Part shown: positions 53,875 to 62,466 of the stretch, piece by piece
Layout of the letters: each line of letters begins with the position of its first letter
How positions within the stretch are numbered: the stretch's first letter is position 1
From: Algoriphagus alkaliphilus
GTDB lineage: Bacteria; Bacteroidota; Bacteroidia; Cytophagales; Cyclobacteriaceae
Direction of reading: 5' to 3'
Assembly: GCF_900103735.1 (NCBI RefSeq)
Contig: NZ_FMXE01000006.1
Coordinates: 1 to 64,000 of the forward strand
Length of the DNA stretch: 64,000 nt
Position numbers and translations under genes: made by a program
Notes under the pieces: model-generated
The model's database searches: none
What the model saw: the letters and a program-made list of their open reading frames with translations, nothing else
What the model was told of the DNA's origin: nothing

Positions 53875-54801
53875 TTACCCTTTGATTCCCGCCAAAAGGT
53901 ATAACACAGCCATTCGTACGGCCACTCCATTTTCCACCTGATTGAGAATGATGGAATGCTCGGAATCTGCCGCATCCGAACTCAGTTCCACGCCACGGTT
54001 GATCGGTCCGGGGTGCATGATTACAATTTCCTTATTCAGTGCCTGAAGCATCTTTTTATTAATCCCGTAATAAAGGGAGTATTCTCGTAAGCTTGGGAAA
54101 TATTTGATCTGCTGCCGCTCCAGCTGGATTCTGAGCACATTGGCTACATCGCACCATTCCAGTGCCTTTTTCACATCCAACTCCACTTTCACTCCCAAGC
54201 TGGCAATGTACTTTGGTAAAAGTGTAATCGGTCCGCAAACCATCACCTCAGCCCCCAACTTTTGAAGACAAAATATATTGGAAAGGGCAACTCTGGAATG
54301 AAGTATATCACCGATGATGGCGACTTTCTTTCCTGCAAGATCTCCAAGTTTTTCCTGCATGGAAAAGGCATCCAAAAGCGCTTGGGTGGGATGCTCATGT
54401 GTACCGTCCCCGGCGTTGACGATGTTTGCTTTGATATTTCTGGCCAAAAAATGTGGCGCGCCCGGACTCGCGTGACGCATGACTACCATGTCCACTTTCA
54501 TCGCAAGGATATTATTGACCGTATCGACCAAGGTTTCCCCTTTTTTTACTGAACTGTTTGAGGAGGAGAAGTTGACCACATCGGCACTGAGGCGCTTTTC
54601 GGCAAGTTCAAAGGAGAGTCGGGTGCGGGTGGAGTTTTCAAAAAAAATATTGGCAATGGTAATGTCGCGAAGGGAAGGAACTTTCTTGATTGGCCGATTG
54701 ATCACTTCCTTAAAATTGGCTGCTGTCTCGAGAATCAGGCGAATATCGGCCTCGGTGATGTCTTTGATTCCAAGCAGGTGTTTGGTGCTAAGTTGCGACA
54801 T
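53875..54801 (-). CDS. pyrB: Aspartate carbamoyltransferase catalytic subunit (308 aa)
   Basis: Condenses carbamoyl phosphate with aspartate, the committed step of pyrimidine synthesis. The carbamoyl-phosphate motif is FFENSTRTRLSFELA, followed by SSVKKGETLVDT (80s loop), HPTQALLDAFSM, and the aspartate loop near LRIQLERQQ. Normal length. No pyrI regulatory subunit follows. It starts 2 bases after pyrR, so the two form an operon. Confidence 0.95.
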   Translation of the reverse strand: MSQLSTKHLLGIKDITEADIRLILETAANFKEVINRPIKKVPSLRDITIANIFFENSTRTRLSFELAEKRLSADVVNFSSSNSSVKKGETLVDTVNNILAMKVDMVVMRHASPGAPHFLARNIKANIVNAGDGTHEHPTQALLDAFSMQEKLGDLAGKKVAIIGDILHSRVALSNIFCLQKLGAEVMVCGPITLLPKYIASLGVKVELDVKKALEWCDVANVLRIQLERQQIKYFPSLREYSLYYGINKKMLQALNKEIVIMHPGPINRGVELSSDAADSEHSIILNQVENGVAVRMAVLYLLAGIKG

Positions 54802-54803
54802 GG

Positions 54804-55352
54804 TTAATTTTTAACTTTCTCTGTGATCCAAATTGCATCTGCCGGGTTCCCCTGCTCTTTCCATTCCACCACCACGTATTGACTGTCCAGCGTATTTACT
54901 TTTACACCAAAGTAGTCAGGCATAATAGGATAATCCCGTGTCAGTCTTCGGTCTACCAATACCATCAATTCGACTTTCTGTGGTCGCCCAAATGCGATCA
55001 TCGCATCCATCGCTGCCCGCACAGACCTCCCTTGGTAGAGTACATCATCGATGAGGATTACTTTTTTCCCTTCAACCAGAAAGTCAATTTTTGTTTCATT
55101 GGCTTTGAGGGGAAAATCTCTTCTTCGAAAATCATCCCGATGAAAAGTGGCGTCCAGGTATCCTGAGGGGACTTCAATCCCTGATATCCCTTTTAAAAGA
55201 GCTACGATTTTGTCTAAAAGTAAAGTGCCACGTGGCTGAAGTCCCAAGATCACGGTATCCTCAAAATCGTCGTGATTTTCTATAAGTTGGTAGCAAAATC
55301 GCTTCAGTGTGATGGCAATCTGCTGCTGATCGAGTACGAGCCGCTTTTGCAT
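54804..55352 (-). CDS. pyrR: PyrR-type phosphoribosyltransferase (182 aa)
   Basis: A type I phosphoribosyltransferase of the PyrR family (uracil phosphoribosyltransferase activity; in Bacillus it binds pyr mRNA to control attenuation). The PRPP motif is VILIDDVLYQGRSVRAAMDA, with the opening block GLQPRGTLLLDKI and the end LTRDYPIMPDYFGVKVNT. It lies directly upstream of pyrB. I see no pyr-type attenuator hairpin in the 34 bases before it, so an RNA-binding role here is unproven. Confidence 0.9.
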   Translation of the reverse strand: MQKRLVLDQQQIAITLKRFCYQLIENHDDFEDTVILGLQPRGTLLLDKIVALLKGISGIEVPSGYLDATFHRDDFRRRDFPLKANETKIDFLVEGKKVILIDDVLYQGRSVRAAMDAMIAFGRPQKVELMVLVDRRLTRDYPIMPDYFGVKVNTLDSQYVVVEWKEQGNPADAIWITEKVKN

Positions 55353-55386
55353 GGGTTGGATTTGGGCGTAAATATAGAAAATAAAA

Positions 55387-57003
55387 CTACTCCCGAACTT
55401 CTACTGGCTGGTACAAATCACCATTCACCAGAATTTTATTTAGAAAAAAGACCTCGCGAATTTCTTCTCTTCCACTGGAATTTAAAAACCGAATCGATTG
55501 CTGTCCAGTCAGGATGAAATACCGATCATACCAATGCACTAGGCGAAGTGTGGAAAAATCAGTGTTTTTGATTCGATCGTTTGGATCTGCGGGCTCCAGT
55601 GGAAAACTCATCTGTTCAAAAATCTTCTCCCCATTTCTGAAAAAACTGGCTTTGATCACGTCATCCACGGCATAGAGGTGATATAAATCATCGCCTACGA
55701 TGGCTATTTCTCCAAATGGCTCAGGATAATCCGTAGTAAACCCATTAAAGGTCACGGCATTATCCCATAAAACTTGACCTTCCTTTGATATTTTTATGAA
55801 ATGCGCAGACTCATATTGGTACTCGTTTGAAAAGGTGTAGGCCTGCAGTGGCATCCCCGGCGCAATAAATGGATCCATATGATATGGCACATATCCCATG
55901 CGATTGATTCGGTCATAGCGATAGGAATTTGTTGGAGAGAATCCTCCCGGACGCCCCCCTCTGGCACTTATGATATTAATCTGATCAAAATACAGGTAAT
56001 ACGCATCATTGGTTTCCCTCACATCCCGAATTGAAAATGTGTTTTTAATCAGGGGAATATTGGATCTCCCGAGTTCCTTCTGAACTGCTTGATCTCGTTT
56101 ATTTTTCTGCTTTTCCGGCAGGTAATTGAAAAAATTCGGAAAGTCTTCCAACGTGTAGAGTTTGAAACCATACTCTCCGAATTCATTGATTTCCAAAATA
56201 TAAGCCCCTTGGTATCCACTTCGCCCCTCCAGTCCAAAAGCCCCTATCATTACCTGTTGATAGTTTTGATCCGCCAAGAGCAAACCCTCAAGAATCTCCT
56301 GACCCGGCTCGCCAAACTGGTCCACCTTTACTTCCCGGACGAGATTCCCCAACATATCAAAAGTTAAAATAGAAGTCTCCCTTTTTTTATATTGTCCCCG
56401 TCTGCTCACCACAACTTCCAGAGATTCCAATTCAGGCATTTTCCGGATTTGAAGCACTTGCGTATTGTTTCCATATACTCCCTGCACAGTATGGATACTT
56501 TTATCGTCCAAATCAAAAATCTGAAGCGCTGGCCTTCCTTCGGCATTACCCATAAAAACCGCTTTGCGATTTTGAACCAAAAACTCCACCAATTCTATGT
56601 TGAGCAGGTTCTCAGCGGCATATTCAAAGCCTTGATTGGTCACCAGATTAATTTGCAGAATGTACTTGTCCGCGTTGGTATTGAAACCTTTTGACATCAA
56701 CACAAAAAGATTTGAACCATCCGTGTCGTAGCCAATCATATCAAACCCTGGTCGGAGGCTGAGCTCAACCAATCCCCGGGTATTTAAATCAAAATCTGAA
56801 ACAAAAAATTGAAAAACTTTTGGGCTTGTAAAACTGCGCGCTTGAAATGTCCTAAAAGAGACTAGTCCATCGGGCAAACGCATCATTTCAAAAATAGGAT
56901 CATAGGGCTCTGTGGGTACTTCAAATCTGGAAACAAATTTCACCTGAGCCAGAAGTGCAGCACCTAGACTTAAAAAAAGCAATAGAGTGAGAAAGGCTTT
57001 CAT
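55387..57003 (-). CDS. Secreted protein of unknown function (538 aa)
   Basis: A signal peptide (to about LLAQ, residue 20) is followed by a long, strand-rich mature domain with repeated patterns of the type FxVSDFDLNTRGLVEL, KYILQINLVTNQGFEY, LQIFDLDDKSIHTV and ILTFDMLGNLVREV, spaced 40-60 residues apart, which fits a beta-propeller. I recognise no family. The start codon overlaps the stop codon of the EVE-domain gene as ATGA. Its position in the pyrimidine operon is probably positional only. Confidence 0.6.
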   Translation of the reverse strand: MKAFLTLLLFLSLGAALLAQVKFVSRFEVPTEPYDPIFEMMRLPDGLVSFRTFQARSFTSPKVFQFFVSDFDLNTRGLVELSLRPGFDMIGYDTDGSNLFVLMSKGFNTNADKYILQINLVTNQGFEYAAENLLNIELVEFLVQNRKAVFMGNAEGRPALQIFDLDDKSIHTVQGVYGNNTQVLQIRKMPELESLEVVVSRRGQYKKRETSILTFDMLGNLVREVKVDQFGEPGQEILEGLLLADQNYQQVMIGAFGLEGRSGYQGAYILEINEFGEYGFKLYTLEDFPNFFNYLPEKQKNKRDQAVQKELGRSNIPLIKNTFSIRDVRETNDAYYLYFDQINIISARGGRPGGFSPTNSYRYDRINRMGYVPYHMDPFIAPGMPLQAYTFSNEYQYESAHFIKISKEGQVLWDNAVTFNGFTTDYPEPFGEIAIVGDDLYHLYAVDDVIKASFFRNGEKIFEQMSFPLEPADPNDRIKNTDFSTLRLVHWYDRYFILTGQQSIRFLNSSGREEIREVFFLNKILVNGDLYQPVEVRE

Positions 57004-57398
57004 TTGCTCAGAGTCAGAATCAAGTTGAATTCTTCTTTAGTCACAGACATCACCGAAAGTCTGGATTGACGTAACATCAACATTTCAGTCAGCCCGTCTT
57101 CAGCTTTGATGATTTCCAAGGTCACGGGATTCTTGAGTGCTTGTTTTGCCTTTAGGCTTACGGCCACCCACGTCTCCTCTTTTGGGTCCGGAAATGCCTC
57201 CGCTGATACTTCTGCAATCCCAACTACCGCTTTGTCCTTTCCACTGTGATAAAAAAGAACCGGGTCACCCTGCTGCATTTCTTTAAGGAAATTTCGGGCT
57301 TGATAATTTCTCACTCCATCCCAAATGTCTTCTCCTTTTTTCGCAAAATCCTCCCAAGAATAAGAGCTGGGTTCCGTTTTGACCATCCAGTAGTTCAT
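57000..57398 (-). CDS. EVE-domain protein, THYN1-like (132 aa)
   Basis: A small PUA-superfamily EVE domain of the kind that reads modified cytosine or RNA bases. The family start MNYWMVKTEPSSYSWEDFAKKG is followed by WDGVRNYQARNFLKEMQQGDPVLFYHS (the pocket block), VVGIAEV and the end SRLSVMSVTKEEFNLIL. A TTG at 57407 would add three residues; the ATG at 57398 matches the family. It heads the operon with the secreted protein, pyrR and pyrB. It is about 4.4 kb from the methyltransferase of the restriction-modification pair; a functional link is speculative. Confidence 0.9.
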   Translation of the reverse strand: MNYWMVKTEPSSYSWEDFAKKGEDIWDGVRNYQARNFLKEMQQGDPVLFYHSGKDKAVVGIAEVSAEAFPDPKEETWVAVSLKAKQALKNPVTLEIIKAEDGLTEMLMLRQSRLSVMSVTKEEFNLILTLSK

Positions 57399-57486
57399 AT
57401 TTTTCAATTTATTGAATTATCTTCTCTTTTTCTTCCGACATCGGTCACCTGACATCAGTCCATTCTCAAAAGTTACCTTTATCAGC

Positions 57487-57517
57487 TTTAAATTGAAACA
57501 ATAATTAAAGACATTTG
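57487..57517 (+). promoter_or_regulatory. Possible promoter of the PolX-like gene
   Basis: TTTA (57487-57490), 19 bases, GACATTTG (57510-57517); each box differs by one base from the Bacteroidota consensus, and the spacing is exact. The predicted transcript would start about 25 bases before the TTG start codon. Confidence 0.35.
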
Positions 57518-57547
57518 TCTGAATACTGACACGAAAAACTAACTGTT

Positions 57548-59251
57548 TTGGATCATAAAACTATTTTAAAGAAACTAAAGCTGAGTATTCAGCTGATGGA
57601 GCTTCACGACGAAAACCCTTTTAAGATCCGTAGCTATCAAAGCGCCCTGACATCGCTCGAACGTGGAGATCAGGATATTATGAGCCTCAGCGATGCTGCA
57701 CTTGCTCAAATTAACGGAATCGGAAAAAGCATCATCGAAGCGATCCAGCAGCTGAAAGTGTCAGAAACTTTTCCGGCTTTAGATTCACTTTTAGAAAAAA
57801 CTCCAACAGGAATTCTTGAAATCCTTCAAATCAAAGGATTGGGGCCAAAGAAAGTCAAGACCCTCTGGGAAGAGTTGGGCATCACTTCCACTCACGAACT
57901 CATGGAAGCCTGCCAAAGCGGAAAAGTGGCGCTAATCAAAGGGTTTGGAGAAAAAACGCAGGATACCATCATCCAAAACCTGGAGTTCAAAGCCTCCAAT
58001 TCGGGAAAATGGCTCTATGCCGATATCGAAGAGGCGATTGCCAAACTGGAATCAGCACTGAAAAACATGCTTCCGAAAGTGCAGTTGGCGGTAGTTGGGG
58101 ATTTTGCAAGAAAACTGGAGATCATCTCCAAAGCGGAAATTCTGATTGGATCTGATCAGCTTGGAACCGTTAAATCCGGACTGAAATCTTTTTATGAAAT
58201 TGAATGGGTACCAGCCGAATCAGGCCCCAAAACCTGGAGGGGAAAATTAAAAGATCTTGATCTCAAGGTGACGGTTCATCTGTGTACAGCTACTGATTTT
58301 TTGTGGAAAAAGATGGCGCTTTCTGCTTCCACCCATCATTTGACCGGTTTGGTCGATGGCACTGAAACTGTATCCGAAAAACTGAAAAAGAATGACTTCA
58401 GCAGTGAAGAAGAATTTTTTGCCAAAAACGGTCTTCAGTTTATCCCAACAGAAATGCGGGAAGGTTTTGGAGAAATCGAACTGGCAAAAGAAAACAAGCT
58501 TCCCGAGCTGCTTCAGGATGCTGACCTAAAAGGAATCCTTCACAACCACTCCACCTACAGTGATGGTAAGCATAGCCTTCGGCAAATGGCCGAGTACTGC
58601 AAGTCTTTGGGCTTTGAATACCTCGGAATCTCCGACCATAGCCGGACAGCGAGCTACGCAGGAGGATTGGACATCGAAAAGGTAATAAAGCAACAGGCCG
58701 AAATAGATGAGTTAAACAAAGAATTGGCCCCGTTTAAAATTTTCAAAGGGATCGAAAGTGACATTTTGGGAGACGGCAGTTTGGACTACCCTGTGGATGT
58801 ATTGGCCAGCTTCGATTTTGTGGTGGCTTCTATCCATTCCATTTTGAATATGGATGTAAAAAGAGCCACAGAGCGATTGCTAAGAGCAATATCCAATCCC
58901 TACACTACGATACTTGGCCATCCGACCGGCAGACTTTTGCTGCGAAGAGAAGGCTACCCCATTGACCACCGAGCGATCATCGATGCCTGCGCAGCTCATC
59001 AGGTGGTGATTGAAATCAACGCAAATCCCTGGAGACTTGATCTCGACTGGAGATGGGTACGCTACGCCATGGATCAGGGGGTAAAACTGGCCATCAACCC
59101 CGATGCCCATGAAATGGACGGCTATGCGGATATGAAATATGGGGTTTTGATTGGAAGAAAAGGAGGCCTTACCAAAGAAATGACGCTCAATGCCCTCAGC
59201 GGGGAAGAAATTGCTACGTACTTTGCGGGCCGTAAGGCTGGTTTGAAATAG
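57548..59251 (+). CDS. polX: PolX-family protein with intact PHP domain and altered polymerase site (567 aa)
   Basis: Family X polymerase architecture: an 8-kDa-like N-terminal domain (NPFKIRSYQSA), three helix-hairpin-helix motifs (INGIGKS, IKGLGPKK, IKGFGEKT), a nucleotidyltransferase-like domain and a C-terminal PHP phosphoesterase. PHP metal ligands are present (LHNHSTYSDG 331-340, ISDHS, LGHPTG, NPDAH 517-521). The polymerase GS-x-R block reads GDFARK (184-189) and the catalytic DxD strand reads SKAEIL, so polymerase activity is probably absent. The start is a TTG at 57548; the first ATG (codon 17) would remove part of the conserved N-terminal domain. The stop codon is TAG. Confidence 0.85.
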   Translation: MDHKTILKKLKLSIQLMELHDENPFKIRSYQSALTSLERGDQDIMSLSDAALAQINGIGKSIIEAIQQLKVSETFPALDSLLEKTPTGILEILQIKGLGPKKVKTLWEELGITSTHELMEACQSGKVALIKGFGEKTQDTIIQNLEFKASNSGKWLYADIEEAIAKLESALKNMLPKVQLAVVGDFARKLEIISKAEILIGSDQLGTVKSGLKSFYEIEWVPAESGPKTWRGKLKDLDLKVTVHLCTATDFLWKKMALSASTHHLTGLVDGTETVSEKLKKNDFSSEEEFFAKNGLQFIPTEMREGFGEIELAKENKLPELLQDADLKGILHNHSTYSDGKHSLRQMAEYCKSLGFEYLGISDHSRTASYAGGLDIEKVIKQQAEIDELNKELAPFKIFKGIESDILGDGSLDYPVDVLASFDFVVASIHSILNMDVKRATERLLRAISNPYTTILGHPTGRLLLRREGYPIDHRAIIDACAAHQVVIEINANPWRLDLDWRWVRYAMDQGVKLAINPDAHEMDGYADMKYGVLIGRKGGLTKEMTLNALSGEEIATYFAGRKAGLK

Positions 59252-59431
59252 GCAGTGTTCAGTAGTTTGCAAACGGCTAAAAGGTAATTGGTTATTAGTT
59301 ATTGGTTAGCTGTACACGAACGGGACTACATCAGTCATCCGACACCCGCCATCGGTCCTCTTACTTCTTGCCTCTCGGCTTTTGCTTCTCGTTGTCTTGA
59401 TACTAAAATCTAAATACTTGATACTTTAAAA

Positions 59432-59719
59432 ATGAAATGGTCTGACCTCCCCGAGCCTGTCCTCTTGCAACGTTCCTTCCTTTTCGGAATCACGGGAATT
59501 GTGTTGGGCGCACTTTCTATCCTGAATTCCAACTGGAATTATGTTCAAGCACCCATGGGACCTCTCAATGGTGTAAGCTTACTCTTACAGTTTGCCGGCT
59601 TGGGTTTGGCGATTTTGGTCCTGAAAAAGCGAAAACTATCCAAAGAGAACAAAGAAAGGTCACAAATGATGATTCTCATCTTAGGTGTGGCCCTGCTCTT
59701 TTTTATTTTTTCACTTTGA
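59432..59719 (+). CDS. Small membrane protein (95 aa)
   Basis: Three hydrophobic segments (SFLFGITGIVLGALSIL; GVSLLLQFAGLGLAILVL; MMILILGVALLFFIFSL) separated by a basic loop (KKRKLSKENKERSQ). No family recognised. It stands alone between a spacer with decayed repeats (59252-59431) and its own terminator. Confidence 0.55.
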   Translation: MKWSDLPEPVLLQRSFLFGITGIVLGALSILNSNWNYVQAPMGPLNGVSLLLQFAGLGLAILVLKKRKLSKENKERSQMMILILGVALLFFIFSL

Positions 59720-59744
59720 AAAAAAAGAATGTAGCTATTAATGG

Positions 59745-59780
59745 AGCCTGAAACCACTTGGTTATCAGGCTTTTTATTTT
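59745..59780 (+). terminator. Terminator after the small membrane protein gene
   Basis: AGCCTGA (59745-59751) pairs with TCAGGCT (59765-59771), with an inner pair AACCA/TGGTT, followed by TTTTATTTTA. It insulates the sigma-factor cluster that begins 100 bases later. Confidence 0.75.
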
Positions 59781-59866
59781 ATGCTTGAAAATAGTTAACT
59801 TTTTTTCACAACTGAACGCAACCATTTTTTACCCCCTTGCATCTACCTATTCGAAAGCCAACCGGA

Positions 59867-60436
59867 ATGTTTAACAGACCCAATTTTTCTACTGAAGAAG
59901 GACTTATTAAGGGATGTCTCAAGGGGGATCGGTCAGCCCAGCGTCACTTGTATGATTCCTATTCAGGGAAATTTCTGGCCATCTGCATGCGATACCTCAA
60001 AGATCGCGAACATGCCGAGGATGTGATGATTGAGAGTTTTATGAAAATCTTCGAAAAGCTGCCACAGTTTCAGTCAAAGGGGAGTTTTGAAGGATGGATG
60101 AAACGAATCGTAGTCACTCAAGCACTCATGACCTTGAGAAGCAACCGTCATCTGATGATGGAAGTCAATCTGGAACCAGAATTGGAATACAGCAACCAAC
60201 ACTACGAACTGACTCAACTTGAGGCAGCGGAATTGATGGAATTGGTTCAAAGTCTGCCAGTCGGATATCGTACGGTGTTCAACCTGTATGCGATCGAAGG
60301 CTTCGCCCATCAGGAAATTGCGGATATGCTCGGAATCACCGAAAGCACATCCAAATCTCAGCTCAACCGAGCCCGAACAGCGCTCAAAGAAAAAATTGCC
60401 AGTCTGCAACCCAAAACAAAGACTAACCATGGCTAA
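59867..60436 (+). CDS. ECF-type sigma-70 factor (189 aa)
   Basis: An extracytoplasmic-function sigma factor. Region 2 is visible as QRHLYDSYSGKFLAICMRYLKDREHAEDVMIESFMKIFEKL and region 4 as LQ...LPVGYRTVFNLYAIEGFAHQEIADMLGITESTSKSQLNRARTALKEKI. The Bacteroidota-type linker lies between. A TTG at 59837 precedes, but the ATG at 59867 (MFNRPNFSTEEG) suits the family. It overlaps the next gene by 8 bases, whose product is a likely membrane anti-sigma factor. Cognate promoters cannot be identified from one window. Confidence 0.92.
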   Translation: MFNRPNFSTEEGLIKGCLKGDRSAQRHLYDSYSGKFLAICMRYLKDREHAEDVMIESFMKIFEKLPQFQSKGSFEGWMKRIVVTQALMTLRSNRHLMMEVNLEPELEYSNQHYELTQLEAAELMELVQSLPVGYRTVFNLYAIEGFAHQEIADMLGITESTSKSQLNRARTALKEKIASLQPKTKTNHG

Positions 60437-61241
60437 GACAAACGAACAATTCGATCAGCATTTCAGGGAAAAGCTGGACGGACATCGGGAAAAACCAAGT
60501 GCACTCGCCTGGGAAAGGCTCGAAAGCCAGCTTCCCAAAGAATCCAAACCCACATTCGGGATTTGGTGGGCGATCGCTGCATCGGTCACTGTCTTACTCG
60601 TGGCCGGATACTCGTTTTGGCCCACAGACGGCAAAGTCTCACCGGAAACCTTTGTGGCAGAAAAGACCGAACTGCCACAGGAAAATCAAACCGAAACAAG
60701 CATTGAAGTTCCTTTGAATTCAAGTGAAATCATTGAATCAGTAGAGCTAGACAAGACGACAGAAAATCCTGACTTCAAAACTGAAACCGCTCAAACCAAC
60801 CCTGAAACAAAGCCAAGTACCACTCAGAAAACTAAACCAACTACTTCTCCGGCTTTGACTCAGGCTCCAAAAAATCTGATTGCTCAGCTTGAATCTGAGC
60901 CTGTTTCCAAACCAATTTCGGTAGCTATCCCTGAGCTCAAGACCGAGGAGATCCAGGTAGACTTACCCAAATTGAAAACTCCTGAAATCGAAAAAATGGT
61001 CGCTCAAACTACCGCTCCGGCAGATGAAGAACCACTCTATCGGGTGAGCATTTACTCCAACGGAATCAAAAAAGGCGAGCCTCAGGAAAAAAATCTGATT
61101 ACCGAACTTGGCAAGACCGTAGGCCAGGTGGAAGAATTACTGGGCAAAGTTGATGAAGGATTAATCAGCCTCCAAGACAAAAAAGACAACCTCTTTGCTT
61201 CGCTGACATCGAGAAAAAATCAAGCGGAGGAAAAAAGGTAA
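60429..61241 (+). CDS. Single-span protein, likely anti-sigma factor (270 aa)
   Basis: A cytoplasmic N-terminal segment of about 42 residues (KTNEQFDQHFREKLDGHREKPSALAWERLESQL) is followed by one span (WWAIAASVTVLLVAGYSFW, about 46-64) and a periplasmic region. The latter is Thr/Pro/Glu-rich and disordered-looking over about 120 residues, then has a coiled-coil-like end (VGQVEELLGKVDEGLISLQDKK). The topology and the 8-base overlap with the sigma gene (ATGGCTAA) suggest an anti-sigma factor. No zinc HxxxCxxC motif is seen. The in-frame extension back to 60288 lies inside the sigma gene and is rejected. Confidence 0.7.
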   Translation: MAKTNEQFDQHFREKLDGHREKPSALAWERLESQLPKESKPTFGIWWAIAASVTVLLVAGYSFWPTDGKVSPETFVAEKTELPQENQTETSIEVPLNSSEIIESVELDKTTENPDFKTETAQTNPETKPSTTQKTKPTTSPALTQAPKNLIAQLESEPVSKPISVAIPELKTEEIQVDLPKLKTPEIEKMVAQTTAPADEEPLYRVSIYSNGIKKGEPQEKNLITELGKTVGQVEELLGKVDEGLISLQDKKDNLFASLTSRKNQAEEKR

Positions 61242-61336
61242 ACTAAACCAACTCACCTCTTTTAATTGAATTTAATATGAAATCGAGCATGGCAAAAATC
61301 TCTCCAATGGAGACAACAATTACACATGCGAGATTC

Positions 61337-61369
61337 CATGTGGCCATTAAAAACAATATAAATCACATG
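61337..61369 (+). promoter_or_regulatory. Palindrome carrying the start codon of the first barrel gene
   Basis: CATGTG (61337-61342), a 21-base A-rich loop and CACATG (61364-61369), whose ATG is the start codon. The loop and the left flank ATTCCATGTG match the palindrome at the sco start (25144-25178). A smaller hairpin TCTCC-AAT-GGAGA precedes it at 61301-61313. Confidence 0.5.
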
Positions 61370-62410
61370 AAAAAATACCTGCTTTTGTTTTGCCTTATGG
61401 CACTGGTTCAGGTCGCTTTTGCATCCAGCCTGAAAGATTATCCCGTCCTCACCGAATCCGGAATTCAGAAGGACAGCGTCGTAGTCGAATTCGGAAAATC
61501 CGGAAAAGTAGTGATCATCGTCGAGTCCAAAGAAGACTTTGAAAAACTAAAACTCATGAACATCAATCAGATCATCAGCGAGCTGGATCTGGAAGAAAAT
61601 AAGGAAACAGGAGAACTCACCATCGTTGAGATCAAGAAGCGTGACGGATCTGTAAAAGAAGTCGTCAAAGTCCATGAAAATGGAGGAAGTACCGAAGTCA
61701 AAGTTGGAGGAATGCGGGTTTATGTGGATGAATCAGGCGACAATACCCGTGTGAAGGTGGAAACCGGAACCAAAAAACACTCAGACCCTCCATTCAGATC
61801 CTATTTCAATTTGGATTTGGGCGTAAATAATGTGCTGGAAAATGGTTCTTTCCCCACTTCTGATAAACCATATGCCGTCAAAGGCTGGGGAAGCTGGATG
61901 GTAGGACTTAACTGGATGGCCACACAGCGAATCTCTAAGGGGTTCCATTGGGACTTCGGAATCGGATTTCAATTCTACAACTTCAAATTTGAAAACCGGG
62001 ATTTCCAGGCAGTGCGAGGAGAGGAAGCCATTGATTTTCTTCAGCGAACTGATGTAAATGGATTCAAAAGCAAACTTTCCTCCTCTTACCTCACTGCCAT
62101 GACTATGCTGGAATTGGATTTTGGAAAAATGAACGACAAAGGACATAAAGGAATGCGAATCGCTGCAGGGCCTTACGTCGGATACAGGCTAGGAGGACAA
62201 TCCAAGTTTGTATATGAAGAAATAAATGGATCAGGCCGCCGTAAAGACAAAGAAGCCACAGGCCTTTATCTGGAAAACCTACGCTATGGTATCCGCGGCG
62301 AGCTGGGAATCGGAAGAGTTAATTTCTTCACCACATACGATCTCAATGAGCTTTTCCAAGCTGGAAAAGGCCCTTCGCTGAATCCAATTACCTTCGGAAT
62401 TGTATTCTAA
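61367..62410 (+). CDS. Predicted outer-membrane barrel protein with N-terminal domain (347 aa)
   Basis: The signal peptide MKKYLLLFCLMALVQVAFA fixes the start at 61367, although the frame is open from 61277 through the palindromic repeat. An acidic/basic soluble domain of about 120 residues (VVEFGKSGKVVIIVESKEDFEKL, IVEIKKRDGSVKEVVKV) precedes a barrel with FNLDLGVNNVLENG, KGWGSWMVGLNWMA, HWDFGIGFQFYNFKFENRDF and the C-terminal NPITFGIVF. Its barrel is paralogous to the next gene's product (shared GSWxVGLN, FKFExRD, RLGGxxKFVYE, GKGPxL). Probably under the control of the adjacent sigma factor. Confidence 0.7.
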   Translation: MKKYLLLFCLMALVQVAFASSLKDYPVLTESGIQKDSVVVEFGKSGKVVIIVESKEDFEKLKLMNINQIISELDLEENKETGELTIVEIKKRDGSVKEVVKVHENGGSTEVKVGGMRVYVDESGDNTRVKVETGTKKHSDPPFRSYFNLDLGVNNVLENGSFPTSDKPYAVKGWGSWMVGLNWMATQRISKGFHWDFGIGFQFYNFKFENRDFQAVRGEEAIDFLQRTDVNGFKSKLSSSYLTAMTMLELDFGKMNDKGHKGMRIAAGPYVGYRLGGQSKFVYEEINGSGRRKDKEATGLYLENLRYGIRGELGIGRVNFFTTYDLNELFQAGKGPSLNPITFGIVF

Positions 62411-62418
62411 AACTTCTT

Positions 62419-62441
62419 GGGGAGAGAAATCTCCCCTTTTT
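62419..62441 (+). terminator. Terminator between the two barrel paralogues
   Basis: GGGGAGA-gaaa-TCTCCCC (62419-62436) followed by five T. It starts nine bases after the stop codon and may reduce expression of the downstream genes relative to the first barrel. Confidence 0.8.
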
Positions 62442-62466
62442 CACCTGATTCTAAACCAGCCCCACA

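Noticed and set aside
54804-55386. PyrR-type attenuator before pyrR-pyrB
   Set aside because: The 34-base gap after the upstream gene holds no anti-terminator/terminator pair.
60288-60428. Start of the anti-sigma gene inside the sigma gene
   Set aside because: The in-frame sequence is a shadow of sigma region 4; the ATG at 60429 gives the usual 8-base overlap.
61277-61366. Longer N-terminus for the first barrel gene
   Set aside because: It would place 30 polar residues before a perfect signal peptide and runs through a dispersed palindrome; the ATG at 61367 is better.
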